Positions 49,240 through 58,104 of a DNA stretch of 64,000 nucleotides are shown piece by piece (positions within the stretch are counted from its first letter, which is position 1; every line of letters starts with the position of its first letter). The translations under genes and the position numbers were made by a program. The stretch is from Actinoplanes sp. M2I2 (GTDB lineage: Bacteria > Actinomycetota > Actinomycetes > Mycobacteriales > Micromonosporaceae), in assembly GCF_023544445.1 (NCBI RefSeq), contig NZ_JALPVJ010000004.1, forward strand, positions 186,001 through 250,000, written 5' to 3'. The notes under the pieces were generated by a model, which did no database searches, had not been told where the DNA came from, and was given only the letters and a program-made list of their open reading frames with translations.

Positions 49240-50184
49240 ATGAGCACTCTGGGCAGCAGCGGCATCGAGGTGTTCCCGCTCAACCTCGGCGGCAACGTCT
49301 TCGGCTGGACCAGCGACGAAGCGACCTCGCACCGGGTTCTGGACGCCTACACCGAGGGCGGGGGCAACTTCCTCGACACCGCGGACGGCTATTCGGCCTG
49401 GGTGCCGGGCAACTCCGGGGGCGAGTCCGAGACGATCATCGGCACCTGGCTGGCGGCCCGCGGGCACCGTGACCGCGTCGTTCTGGCCACCAAGGTCAGC
49501 CAGCACCCGCAGTTCCGGGGACTGTCCGCGGCCACCGTCGCGGCCGCCGCCGACGCGTCGCTCACCCGTCTCCGGACGGATTACATCGACCTGTACTACG
49601 CGCACTACGACGATGAGAACACCCCGCTCGAGGAGACCGCCGGCGCCTTCGACGCCCTGGTCAAGGCGGGCAAGGTACGGGCCGTCGGCGTCTCGAACTA
49701 CACCGCCGACCGGATCCGGGAGTGGTTCGAGGTCGCGCGGCGCAACGGCTTTGTGCTGCCTGTCGCTGTACAGCCGCACTACAACCTGGTCGCCCGTCGG
49801 GCCTACGAGCAGAACATCGCCCCGGTCGCGACCGACGAGAACCTGGCCGTGCTGCCCTACTACGCGCTGGCGAGCGGCTTCCTCACCGGTAAGTACCGGA
49901 CGACCGAGGACCTCAGCCACGGATCCCGCGGCGGGGGTGCCCGGGCCTACCTGACCGAGGACGGCCTGGCCGTGATCAAGGTGCTGAGCGACGTCGCCGA
50001 CGCCCACGGCGTCGAGCCCGCGTCGGTGGCGCTCGCCTGGTTGCGTACGCGGCCGGGGGTTGCCGCCCCGATCGCGAGCGCCCGCACCGTCGAGCAGCTG
50101 CCGGCGCTGCTCGCCTCGGCGACGCTCGAGTTGACCGCCGACGAGACCGCCGCGCTCGACGAAATCTCCGGCCGGGCCTTCTGA
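49240..50184 (+). CDS. Aldo/keto reductase
   Basis: The 314-residue TIM-barrel oxidoreductase keeps the AKR tetrad: D and Y in FLDTADGYSAW, K in VVLATKVSQ and H in LYYAHYDDE. The NADPH-binding end is seen in VAPIASARTVEQL. The ATG follows GAGAGGTCACC. It most resembles the AKR11/12-like group with sugar or aldehyde substrates. No operon partner is evident and the gene is followed by a hairpin terminator. Confidence 0.93.
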   Translation: MSTLGSSGIEVFPLNLGGNVFGWTSDEATSHRVLDAYTEGGGNFLDTADGYSAWVPGNSGGESETIIGTWLAARGHRDRVVLATKVSQHPQFRGLSAATVAAAADASLTRLRTDYIDLYYAHYDDENTPLEETAGAFDALVKAGKVRAVGVSNYTADRIREWFEVARRNGFVLPVAVQPHYNLVARRAYEQNIAPVATDENLAVLPYYALASGFLTGKYRTTEDLSHGSRGGGARAYLTEDGLAVIKVLSDVADAHGVEPASVALAWLRTRPGVAAPIASARTVEQLPALLASATLELTADETAALDEISGRAF

Positions 50185-50190
50185 GCCGAA

Positions 50191-50224
50191 CCGCCGCGCC
50201 TCAGCCTGAGCTGCGGCGCGGCGG
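50191..50224. terminator. Hairpin between aldo/keto reductase gene and convergent small gene
   Basis: CCGCCGCGCC pairs perfectly with GGCGCGGCGG over a 14-nt loop, 6 bp after the reductase stop and 24 bp from the stop of the convergent small gene. It can serve both strands. Confidence 0.7.
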
Positions 50225-50248
50225 CTGTGGCGACGTCGCGTCCGGTGC

Positions 50249-50443
50249 TCAGCCGCTGCGCCGGTTGCCGTACTGACGAGGGCTCTGGACGTTGCCGGAA
50301 CGGAGCTGACGTTGCCCGCCGGAGCCCTGGGCGGGCTTGCCCGACGCCTTGCCCTTGGCCCGGCGCGCGGCCCGGTTGGCGAAGGGCTCGGGGGTCTCCT
50401 CGGCTTCCGGCTCGGATCCGGCGTCGGCGGGGGAATCAGTCAT
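50249..50443 (-). CDS. Small basic actinobacterial protein
   Basis: The 64-residue protein follows AAGGAGA with ideal spacing, which makes it credible in spite of its size. An acidic N-terminus (EPEAEETPEPF) leads into a basic core (NRAARRAKGKASGK) and a Gln/Arg/Gly-rich tail. Short proteins with an RAARRAKGK core are found in related genera, but I know of no function; nucleic-acid or ribosome binding is a guess. It lies convergent to the reductase, with the GSDH-type gene upstream on the same strand. Confidence 0.7.
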   Translation of the reverse strand: MTDSPADAGSEPEAEETPEPFANRAARRAKGKASGKPAQGSGGQRQLRSGNVQSPRQYGNRRSG

Positions 50444-50558
50444 GATGTCTCCTTGAGCTGTTCGCGACGTCCGCGATACGGAGACGGTAGCCCAGCCACC
50501 GTCCCCGCATGTTCAGACTGCCCGACGCGGCCGGGCCGAGGACCACGATGGTGGCGGC

Positions 50559-52640
50559 TCAGCCCAGCGTGACGTGCAGGACCCGGCCGTCGGTGTTGTT
50601 GGGGACGCTGTCCTTGTCGCCGCCGTTCGTGGTGGTCAGCCACAGGCCGCCGTCGCGCGCCGGCTCCACCGTACGAAAGCGGCCGTACTGACCGGTGAGG
50701 TACGACTGGAGCCCGGTCAGGTCACCGTTCGCGGTGATCGTCAGCCGGTTCAGACGCTCGCCCCGGGCGCAGGCGATGTAGACGGCGTTCCCGACCACGG
50801 TGAGGCCGGAGCAGGAGCCGTTCGCGGTGCTGTAGGTCTGTTTCGGAGCGATGTAGCCGGAGACGCCGCACGTGCCGGAGGTGCCCTCGCAGGCCGGCCA
50901 GCCGTAGTTGCCGCCCCTGGTGATCAGGTTCGTCTCGTCCATGACGGAATTGCCGAACTCCTGCTCCCACAGCCGCCCGTTGGCGTCGAAGGCGATCCCC
51001 TGCGGGTTGCGGTGACCGTAGCTCCAGACGTAGTTGCCGAACGGGTTGTCGGAGGGCACGCTGCCGTCCGGGTTCAGCCGCAGGATCTTGCCGTTGAGGC
51101 TGTCGCGGTTCTGGGCGTAGTCGCCGTTCTGCGCGTCACCGGTGGCGGCGTAGAGCTTGCCGTCCGGGCCGAAGCGGAGCCGGCCACCGTCGTGGAACTT
51201 GTTGCGCAGGATGCCGGTCAGCAAGGTCTGCCGGGTGGTCAGGTCGAGACGGCCGCCCTCGAGCTTGATCCGGACGATCCGGTTGTCCGTCGGCGACGTG
51301 TGCATGATGTAGAGCCAGTGGTCGGTCTCGAAGGTCGGCGCGACGGCCAGGCCCATCAGCCCACCCTCGCCGTCGGTGCTCTCCACACCGGGTACGGAGC
51401 CGAGAGTCGTACGGGTGCCGGTGGCCGGGTCGAGGCGGACGATGTCGTGGGCGTCCCGGCGGTTGTAGAGGACCGTGCCGTCCGCCAGGGCGACCAGGCC
51501 CCACGGGATGTCCGTGTCCCGATACACCTCGGTCACCTGGCAGATCGCGGTCGAACAGGCGGCGCCGGTCGTCACGCTGACGGCGTTGCTGAGTCCCGAG
51601 GCGTTGTTCTGAGCGTCACGGGCCAGCACCTGATACCGGTACGCGGTGGCGCCGCGCAGCCCGCTGTCGATGAAGGTCGTCGCCGGCGGGGAGCCGCTGA
51701 CCGTCGCGACCCGGGTGCCGTCGCGGGAGATCTCGTACGCGCGGACACCGACGTTGTCCGTGGCTGCGGTCCACCGCAGCGTCACGGCGGTGCCGCTGAC
51801 CGCCGCCGCGAGGTCCCGCGGCGCGGTCGGCGCCTGCGTGTCGGGCTGACACTGCGGCGCGGTGATCGGCACGGTCGTGCTGGCCTGGGAGACGTTGCCG
51901 GCCGAGTCCCGGGCGTTGACGTACAGGCCCCACTGGGCGCCGGGCACAACCGTCAGCCGGGTGGACAGCGTGGTGCCGCTCACCGAGGTCATCTGCTGAC
52001 CGTCGTGATAGATGTCGTAGAACGCCACGCCCACGTTGTCGGTCGACGCGTCCCAGGCGAGGGTGACCGCGTCACAGGTCAGGTCGCTCACCCGCGGTCG
52101 TCCCGGCACGGTGGGCGGCTGGGTGTCGGCCCCGCCGAGGGTGGTCCGCCACTTCTGGTTGTCCTGCCCGTTGCAGGTCCACAGGTTCACCGGGACGCTG
52201 TTGGCCGTTCCGGCCTGGTCCACGTCCAGGCAGAGACCGGACTGGATCCCGACGATCGTGCCGGCGGCGGTGATCCGCCACTTCTGGTTCGCCTGGCCGG
52301 TGCAGCCGAAGATCTGGGCCCGCGCCGGAGCGGTGGTCTTCTGCCCCTCCACGTCGAGGCACATCCGGCCGTCGAAGACCCGCAACTCGCCGGCCGGGGT
52401 GAAGGTCCACCCCTGGTTCGCCTGTCCCTGACAGTCGAAGAGGTTGACTCCCGTCTTCGCGGTCTCGACATTGCCGGTCACGTCGAGGCAGCGTCCGGAG
52501 GCGACGCCGACGATCGCCTCACCGCTCGCCGCCGAGGCGCTCGGTGTACCCGCTGTCAGGGCCGTGACCAGCATCGCCAGGATCACCCCCACGGCGGTGA
52601 CGGCAGTGCGGCCTGTTCTCCAGCGGGTGGCTGTTCTCAT
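50559..52640 (-). CDS. Secreted ricin-lectin/FN3/glucose-sorbosone dehydrogenase-type protein
   Basis: The 693-residue protein has a signal peptide (AVTAVGVILAMLVTALTAG). A ricin-type beta-trefoil follows (about 40-165) with repeated QxW-like motifs (GQANQGWTF, GQANQKWRI, GQDNQKWRT). Two fibronectin III domains (about 172-262 and 268-360; LAWDASTDNVGV, LRWTAATDNVGV) connect to a six-bladed GSDH/PQQ-dehydrogenase-like propeller (about 370-690) with WGLVALADGTVLYN, FHDGGRLRFGPDGKLY, GHRNPQGIAFD and RGGNYGWPACEG. It should oxidise sugars at carbohydrate surfaces bound by the lectin domain. PQQ dependence is inferred from the family. Confidence 0.92.
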   Translation of the reverse strand: MRTATRWRTGRTAVTAVGVILAMLVTALTAGTPSASAASGEAIVGVASGRCLDVTGNVETAKTGVNLFDCQGQANQGWTFTPAGELRVFDGRMCLDVEGQKTTAPARAQIFGCTGQANQKWRITAAGTIVGIQSGLCLDVDQAGTANSVPVNLWTCNGQDNQKWRTTLGGADTQPPTVPGRPRVSDLTCDAVTLAWDASTDNVGVAFYDIYHDGQQMTSVSGTTLSTRLTVVPGAQWGLYVNARDSAGNVSQASTTVPITAPQCQPDTQAPTAPRDLAAAVSGTAVTLRWTAATDNVGVRAYEISRDGTRVATVSGSPPATTFIDSGLRGATAYRYQVLARDAQNNASGLSNAVSVTTGAACSTAICQVTEVYRDTDIPWGLVALADGTVLYNRRDAHDIVRLDPATGTRTTLGSVPGVESTDGEGGLMGLAVAPTFETDHWLYIMHTSPTDNRIVRIKLEGGRLDLTTRQTLLTGILRNKFHDGGRLRFGPDGKLYAATGDAQNGDYAQNRDSLNGKILRLNPDGSVPSDNPFGNYVWSYGHRNPQGIAFDANGRLWEQEFGNSVMDETNLITRGGNYGWPACEGTSGTCGVSGYIAPKQTYSTANGSCSGLTVVGNAVYIACARGERLNRLTITANGDLTGLQSYLTGQYGRFRTVEPARDGGLWLTTTNGGDKDSVPNNTDGRVLHVTLG

Positions 52641-52799
52641 CGATCCTCCGGCGCATCGTTCGAACGTACGGAGGAAGGGTGGCAGGACGGCCGGCCGCTG
52701 TCATCCGGAACGGTCGATGTTTCCCCGGAAGCCGCCTGCTGTCAGCCCGAAGCGTCGTAGACCGCGGCGACGGACGGCCCGGCGCTGACGCGGTTGCCG

Positions 52800-52821
52800 T
52801 TTTACCAAACGTTCGGTAAAA
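52800..52821. promoter_or_regulatory. TetR-type palindromic operator
   Basis: TTTTACC and GGTAAAA are perfect inverted arms around AAACGTTC; the full 22-bp site departs from symmetry at only one base pair (AAACGTTC versus GAACGTTT). It ends 7 bp before the TetR-like start, the usual place for autorepression. Confidence 0.75.
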
Positions 52822-52828
52822 ATAAAGG

Positions 52829-53386
52829 ATGGGTAGAGCGGTCAGCGTCGACGACGAACAGATCCATGCGCGGCTCGGCGAGGTGTTCCGGGCCAACGGC
52901 TACGCGGGCGCCTCCCTCTCGGCCCTCTCGGAAGCGGTCGGGCTGCAGCGGGCGAGCCTGTACCACCGGTTTCCCACCGGCAAGCACGCCATGGCGACCG
53001 CCGTGCTCACCAGCGTCGAGGCCCGGCTCCGGCAGGCCCTCGAACCGCTGACCTCTGATCTCGACGTGGCCGACGCCGTCGCCGAGATGTGCACGCGCCT
53101 GGCCGGCGACTACCGCGACGGTCGCCTGTCCTGCGTCCTGGACACGATGACCCTGACCGGGGCGCCGGACGACATCAGAGCCCAGGCCGGCCGTCTCGCC
53201 CAGTACTGGATCGAGGCCATGGCCGCCGCGGCGGTCCGAGCCGGGGCCACCGAAGCCGAGGCCGCACGCCGCGCCCGGGCCGCCCTGGTCCGCATCGAGG
53301 GTGCTCTCGTGGTCGCCCGGGCCCTGAACGACCCGTCGGTCTTCGACCAGATGCTCGCCGAACTACCCGGGCTGCTCGCGGCCTGA
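52829..53386 (+). CDS. TetR-family transcriptional regulator
   Basis: The 185-residue protein has the TetR HTH at residues 12-50 (EVFRANGYAGASLSALSEAVGLQRASLYHRF) followed by an all-helical ligand domain that contains two cysteines (EMCTRL, RLSCVLDTM). The AAAGG before the ATG is very close, so leaderless translation or a start slightly downstream is possible. The palindrome directly upstream implies autoregulation. A flavin-binding PNPOx-like gene follows by 52 bp on the same strand and is the probable co-regulated target. Confidence 0.92.
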   Translation: MGRAVSVDDEQIHARLGEVFRANGYAGASLSALSEAVGLQRASLYHRFPTGKHAMATAVLTSVEARLRQALEPLTSDLDVADAVAEMCTRLAGDYRDGRLSCVLDTMTLTGAPDDIRAQAGRLAQYWIEAMAAAAVRAGATEAEAARRARAALVRIEGALVVARALNDPSVFDQMLAELPGLLAA

Positions 53387-53438
53387 GCAGCCGCATCACC
53401 AGCCTTGCCGATGACGGAACCCACCAGGGGAGCATCAG

Positions 53439-54380
53439 ATGGCGCCACCCGTAGGACAGCAAAGGCAGTCCCGCACGACTGCGACCCATGCCGGCGAACA
53501 GGCGGTCCAGGAACGGGCCGGGGAGGGTGGTCCCGGCTGGGGGTCGCCGATGTTCGGCCCGGAGATCCCGCTCGGCTTCTTCCCGTTCCTGCGCGCCCAG
53601 CGCATGGTGATCATCGGGGCGCCCGACGACAACGGCGCGATGTGGTCGACGATCCTCACCGGGCCACCCGGCTTCACCCGGCCGGCCGATGATCGGACCA
53701 TCGTCGTCGACGCCCGGCCCGCACCCGGCGACCCGTTGCGTGACGCCTTCGAGGAGGAGCGCGACATCGGCGTCCTCGCGCTGCAACCGCAGACCCGCCG
53801 GCGGATCCGGGCCAACGGGCGGGCCCGGCGGCAGGACAATCACCTGCTGATGCGCACCGAGCAGGTGCTCGGCAACTGCCCGAAATACCTGCAGACCCGC
53901 GTCATCACGTCGACGGACGACTCCCGGCTGCCCGGAGCACCGCTGATCAGCAGCGAACTCGACGCCGGTCAGCGGCGCTGGATCGCCGACGCCGACACGT
54001 TCTTCATCGCCAGCCGGTCACCGGAGCACGGCGCCGACTCGTCCCATCGCGGCGGCCGGCCGGGCTTCGTCAGCGTCACCGGGCCTCGCACGCTCCGCTG
54101 GCCCGACTACGCCGGAAACCAGTTCTACATGACGCTCGGCAACCTGCACGACGACCCGGCCTGCGGTCTGCTGTTCGTGGACTGGGAGAACGGCCACACC
54201 CTGCAACTGACCGGCCGGGCTTCGATCGACTGGGATCCCGGGAAGGCCGCGGCCTACCCGGGCGCACTGCGCGTCGTGGAGTTCACCGTCGACGCCGTGG
54301 TGCAGATCGACCACGTGAGCCCCCTGCGCTGGGACCTCCAGGAGTACTCGCGGGTCAACCCGCCGGTGAGGCGCGACTGA
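53439..54380 (+). CDS. Pyridoxamine-5'-phosphate-oxidase-like FMN-binding split-barrel protein
   Basis: The 313-residue protein is longer than simple PNPOx enzymes. Split-barrel segments include FFPFLRAQRMVIIGAPDDNG (first strands), TFFIASRSPEHGADSSHRGG (the phosphate/flavin loop, Arg and Ser-rich) and FVSVTGPRTLRWPDYAGN, with QFYMTLGNLHDDPACGLLFVD completing the second half. The paired barrel halves recall FMN- or F420-binding oxidoreductases that reduce small electrophiles. It lies directly after the TetR gene, a common detoxification arrangement. Substrate unknown. Confidence 0.85.
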   Translation: MAPPVGQQRQSRTTATHAGEQAVQERAGEGGPGWGSPMFGPEIPLGFFPFLRAQRMVIIGAPDDNGAMWSTILTGPPGFTRPADDRTIVVDARPAPGDPLRDAFEEERDIGVLALQPQTRRRIRANGRARRQDNHLLMRTEQVLGNCPKYLQTRVITSTDDSRLPGAPLISSELDAGQRRWIADADTFFIASRSPEHGADSSHRGGRPGFVSVTGPRTLRWPDYAGNQFYMTLGNLHDDPACGLLFVDWENGHTLQLTGRASIDWDPGKAAAYPGALRVVEFTVDAVVQIDHVSPLRWDLQEYSRVNPPVRRD

Positions 54381-54401
54381 ATCGCGCCTCACCGGCCGGG
54401 A

Positions 54402-55607
54402 TCAGGCCGCGTTCTTGGTGGTGAGACGCCACAGCCGGGCCTGGTTGTCGGCGCCGGCGGTGATCAGCCGCTTGCCGTCCGGGCTGATCCGCAGCGCCCA
54501 CACCGGTCCGTCGTGCCCGGTCAGCGGCGAGCCCTGGAGGTTGCCGGTCGCCGCGTCCCACAGCCGTACGGTCCCGTCGTCGCTGCCGGTGGCCAGCAGC
54601 TTGCCGTTCGGGCTGAACCGCATGGCCCGCACCGGCCCGGTGTGCCCGGCGAGGGGCTCGGCGGCCGGCTGCCGGGTCGCCACGTTCCACAGCTGTACGG
54701 TGTTGTCGCCGCCGGAGGAGGTGGCCAGCAGCTTGCCGCCGCGGTTGAACGTGAGGGCGTACACGGGGCCGGAACTGCTGGTCAGCGCCTTGCCCGCGGG
54801 CTTGCCGGTGGCCGCGTTCCACAGTCGTACGACGTCGCCGCCGCCCGAGGTGGCCAGCAACCGCCCGTTGGGGCTGAAGCTCATCGCGTACACCGGGCCG
54901 GGGGTCACGGTCAGCGCCTTGCCGATCGGCTCGCCGGTGCCGGTCTGCCACAGCCGTACGGTGTCGTCCTCGGCGCCGACGCTCGCGAGGCGCCGGCCGT
55001 TCGGGCTGAACACGACCAGACGCACCGTGCCACGGTGACCGGTCAGGGTGTGCACCGACGACCCGGTGCCGGAGTTCCACAGCCGGACCGTGCCGTCGTC
55101 GCCGGCGGTGGCGATCAGCGGCCCGGCCGGACTGAAGGCCACCGACCGCACGGGCCCGACGTGGCCGGTCAGCGACAGATCCGACCGCTGCCCGGTGGCG
55201 GTGTCCCAGAGCGACACGCCGCGCTGGCCGGCCACACCCAGCACGTCGCCGTCGGCGCTGAACGCGACGGAGTGGATGGTCCCGACCCCGGCGGCGATGG
55301 GCGCTCCGGCCCGGCGCCCGGTCGCCGTGCTCCACTGCCGCACCGTCCCGCGGCTGACGGTGGCGAAGACCTTCCCGTCGGGGCGAACGGCGATGATCCC
55401 GGCCGAGCCGGGCACGACGCTGCGGGCGGCGGCGGGCGCGGCCGCGCCCTGAGGGGCGGGAGGCGGGCCGGCGTGCGCGACGGTGGCGGCGACCGTGGGG
55501 GCCAGCAGCCCGATCATGGCCACGGCAACGGCCCGGCCGGCGCGACGCCGGAGGCCGCCGAACGCAGAGCCACTGCGAGTGTCTTTACGATCTCTCTCGG
55601 TAGTCAC
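54402..55607 (-). CDS. Exported WD40-repeat beta-propeller protein
   Basis: The 401-residue form starts at GTG 55607 (VTTERDRKD); the frame continues upstream to 55730 in Arg-rich sequence without ribosome site. A hydrophobic segment (AVAVAMIGLLAPTVAATVAHA, about residues 25-45) acts as signal peptide or anchor. From about 60 to the end run at least seven WD40 units of some 43 residues, each with a GH...D..VRLW pattern (TGHVGPVRSVAFSP, DDGTVRLWDAATG). Cytoplasmic partners are excluded if it is exported; it may scaffold envelope proteins. Convergent with the preceding flavoprotein gene, 21 bp between stops. Confidence 0.85.
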   Translation of the reverse strand: MTTERDRKDTRSGSAFGGLRRRAGRAVAVAMIGLLAPTVAATVAHAGPPPAPQGAAAPAAARSVVPGSAGIIAVRPDGKVFATVSRGTVRQWSTATGRRAGAPIAAGVGTIHSVAFSADGDVLGVAGQRGVSLWDTATGQRSDLSLTGHVGPVRSVAFSPAGPLIATAGDDGTVRLWNSGTGSSVHTLTGHRGTVRLVVFSPNGRRLASVGAEDDTVRLWQTGTGEPIGKALTVTPGPVYAMSFSPNGRLLATSGGGDVVRLWNAATGKPAGKALTSSSGPVYALTFNRGGKLLATSSGGDNTVQLWNVATRQPAAEPLAGHTGPVRAMRFSPNGKLLATGSDDGTVRLWDAATGNLQGSPLTGHDGPVWALRISPDGKRLITAGADNQARLWRLTTKNAA

Positions 55608-55778
55608 CCCCGCACCGTAACGAGCGCGTTCGGGGCGTGTTCGGGCTGTTTGCCCCGGTTCATCCGGCCGGGTGGCGTCCCGGCCCTCCGACGGCAGCGT
55701 CACGGCCGGCCGCTCCGACATTGGTGCCATCCTGCGATGGCCGGGTCAGCCGGTCCGTTCGGCGGGAAAGGGGTCATC

Positions 55779-57014
55779 ATGCTCGACAGCGACGTGACGC
55801 GAGCGAATCCGGAAGACGCCCGGCGACAGTTGGTCGACGGCCTGACCAGCCGCGGCTGGATCACTCAGCCCCAGGTGGCAGCGGCCTTCGCGGCGGTTCC
55901 GCGGCACCTGTTCACACCGGCCGGCACGAGCCTGGAGACGGCGTACGCCGACACGGTGGTAATCACCCGGCGAGGCCCCGACGGCAAGGCCACCAGCTCG
56001 ATCTCCGCACCGTGGCTGCAGGCGCACATGCTCGAGGCCGCCCGGCTCCGCCCCGGCGCCCGCGTCCTGGAGATCGGGTCCGGCGGCTACAACGCCGCGC
56101 TGATCGCCGAGATCGTCGGCCCGGCCGGCACGGTGGTCAGCGTCGACATCGATCCGCAGGTCGTCGCCAACGCGCAGGACGCGCTGTCCCGGACGGGGTA
56201 CGACCGGGTCCGCGCGGTCCACGCCGACGGCGAGCACGGATTTCCGCCCGACGGCCCGTACGACGCGGTGATCGTCACGGTCGAGGCCGGCGACATCCCA
56301 CCGGCCTGGAACGGCCAACTCACAGCCGGAGGGGTGCTCGTCGTTCCGCTGCGGCTGCGCGGCCACACCCGCTGCCTCACGCTCGTCCGCCGCGACGACC
56401 ACCTGATCGCGACGGCCTCGGTGCAGTGCGGCTTCGTGCCGATGCAGGGCGACGGCCGCGATCCGGTGCGCCGCGTGCCGGTGCGCGGTGACGACGCCAT
56501 CCTGAGCCTGGACGATCCGACCACGCAGGTCAGTGCCGACGCGCTACGGGCGGCACTCGACGGGCCACGGGTCGAGATGTGGTCACCGGTCACGCTGGCG
56601 ATGAGCATGGGAGCGGCGTTCGAGGCCCTGCACCTGTTCCTGGCCAGTCAGCCCCGGCCGTACGGCATTCTGACCGTCGACCGGGACCGCACGGCCGGGC
56701 TGCTGGATCCACAGGACCGGTTCTGCTGCCCGACCCTGCTCACCGCCGACAGCCTCGCCTACCTCACCCTGCGGCGGCACGACGACGAGGCCTGGCAGTT
56801 CGGCGCGCACGGTTTCGGCCCGGACGCCACCACACTGGTGCGGGACCTGCTCGAGCTGCTGACCGTCTGGGATCAGCACCATCGGGACAACGGAAGTCCG
56901 TGCATCACCGTGCATCCGGCCGGCACGCGCCTGCCCGACACCGAACGCCTGCGGCTGCTCGTTCCGCGCCGCCACACGCTGACCGCGATCACGTGGCCGG
57001 GCGGCCGTCGATGA
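55779..57014 (+). CDS. PCMT-like peptide methyltransferase, FxLD-system type
   Basis: The 411-residue protein starts behind GGGAAAGGGG. The first ~220 residues are protein-L-isoaspartate methyltransferase-like: FAAVPRHLFTPAG, TSSISAPWLQAHMLEAA, VLEIGSGGYNAALIAEI (SAM motif I) and GTVVSVDIDPQVV. A C-terminal extension of about 190 residues (FVPMQGDGRDPVRRVPV, DRFCCPTLLTADSLAYLTL) is what sets apart the methyltransferases of FxLD-type and related lanthipeptide or ATP-grasp RiPP systems. No lanthionine synthetase or precursor is visible in the window, so it is an orphan or acts on a distant peptide. It overlaps the next gene by ATGA. Confidence 0.82.
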   Translation: MLDSDVTRANPEDARRQLVDGLTSRGWITQPQVAAAFAAVPRHLFTPAGTSLETAYADTVVITRRGPDGKATSSISAPWLQAHMLEAARLRPGARVLEIGSGGYNAALIAEIVGPAGTVVSVDIDPQVVANAQDALSRTGYDRVRAVHADGEHGFPPDGPYDAVIVTVEAGDIPPAWNGQLTAGGVLVVPLRLRGHTRCLTLVRRDDHLIATASVQCGFVPMQGDGRDPVRRVPVRGDDAILSLDDPTTQVSADALRAALDGPRVEMWSPVTLAMSMGAAFEALHLFLASQPRPYGILTVDRDRTAGLLDPQDRFCCPTLLTADSLAYLTLRRHDDEAWQFGAHGFGPDATTLVRDLLELLTVWDQHHRDNGSPCITVHPAGTRLPDTERLRLLVPRRHTLTAITWPGGRR

Positions 57015-57583
57015 CCGCGCCCGCACCGACGTTGGTGATCCTCCGCGGGAACAGCGGCAGCGGAAAGTCGACCACCGCGCGGGAGGTCCGGCGCCGGTAC
57101 GGCCGGGGTTGCGCCCTCATCGAGCAGGACTACCTGCGCCGGATGGTCCTCCGCGAGCACGGTGGTGACAGCACGACGCCCGCGGTCGCGCCGGGCTTCG
57201 TCGTGGCGACGACCCGCGCGGCGCTGACCGCGGGCTATCACGTCGTGCTGGAAGGGATCCTGCACACCGGCCAGTACGGAACGCCGTTGCGGGAGCTCAT
57301 CGCCGAGCATCCCGGGCCGGCGTTCACCTTCTGGATGGACGTCTCGCTGGAGGAAACCCTGCGCCGGCACGCCGGTCGGCCGGAGCTCGCCCACGTCACG
57401 GCGGAGATGATGCGCTCCTGGTACAGCCCACTCGACCTGCTCGGCGTCGAGGGGGAACGGGTCATCGAGGAAGCGTCCGGCTTGGAGGACACCGTCGCAA
57501 GGATCCTGGGGAATAGCGGCCTCACCGATGCCCCCGCACTCACACCATGCCCGGTGACGTGCCCGCATTGCGCGAGGGGTTGA
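57011..57583 (+). CDS. Small P-loop kinase (zeta-toxin/chloramphenicol-phosphotransferase-like)
   Basis: The 190-residue protein overlaps the methyltransferase by ATGA. Walker A is LRGNSGSGKSTTAREV (about residues 11-26), ALIEQDYLRRM gives an acidic substrate-site residue, and GYHVVLEGILHTG the Walker B-like strand. A lid follows with arginines (LEETLRRHAGRPE). The tail has a C-P-x-x-C-P-x-C cluster (PCPVTCPHCARG) that might bind metal. It probably phosphorylates a small molecule or peptide; tight coupling suggests it serves the methyltransferase pathway (inference). Confidence 0.85.
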   Translation: MTAPAPTLVILRGNSGSGKSTTAREVRRRYGRGCALIEQDYLRRMVLREHGGDSTTPAVAPGFVVATTRAALTAGYHVVLEGILHTGQYGTPLRELIAEHPGPAFTFWMDVSLEETLRRHAGRPELAHVTAEMMRSWYSPLDLLGVEGERVIEEASGLEDTVARILGNSGLTDAPALTPCPVTCPHCARG

Positions 57584-57610
57584 ACCAGGAGCCGTCGGCA
57601 GCTCCGGGAC

Positions 57611-57958
57611 TCATGAGGGCTTGAAGCGGCGCACCTCCTGCGGCCAGCCGCACGCTTCGGCGATCTTGCCGGCCCACATTCTGGCCGTCTCCTCGTCGGG
57701 CACGTCCACAATGGTCAAACCGCCGAGGAATTCCTTGGTCTCGACGTACGGGCCGTCGGAGAACAGCACCGTGCCGCTGGTGGCGTCGGCGCTGAAGACC
57801 GGGCCGTCCTCTTCCTCGAGGCCGCCGGCGAAAACGAAGGCTCCGGCATCCTTGATCTCGTCGACGACGGCCCGGGCCAACGGCCCGCGGCCGCCGAACC
57901 ACTCCTCGGTGTGGTCGCCCACCCACTGCTGGTTGAAGTAGATGAGGTATCTGGGCAT
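57611..57958 (-). CDS. YCII-related (DGPF-type) domain protein
   Basis: The 115-residue protein begins at MPRYLIYFNQQWVG; the longer frame from 58033 lacks support. It has the YCII/PhnB-like dimeric alpha-beta barrel pattern with the hallmark LFSDGPYVETKEFLGG (DGP motif, about residues 66-81), plus WAGKIAEACG near the end. Such proteins are often encoded next to extracytoplasmic-function sigma factors; here it stands between a kinase and an HTH regulator and has no coupled partner. Biochemical role unknown. Confidence 0.88.
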   Translation of the reverse strand: MPRYLIYFNQQWVGDHTEEWFGGRGPLARAVVDEIKDAGAFVFAGGLEEEDGPVFSADATSGTVLFSDGPYVETKEFLGGLTIVDVPDEETARMWAGKIAEACGWPQEVRRFKPS

Positions 57959-58104
57959 GGTCGCTCCCTCTGCTCGGCCGGCCCGGTGTCGGGCTTCACC
58001 TACGCTACGAACGGCCACCGGCGGATCCGACACTCCCCGGTCAAGAATTTGAGAGCGCTTTGAACGGCTCTAGCGACAATCCGCGTTGGCAATACGCTGG
58101 AGGT

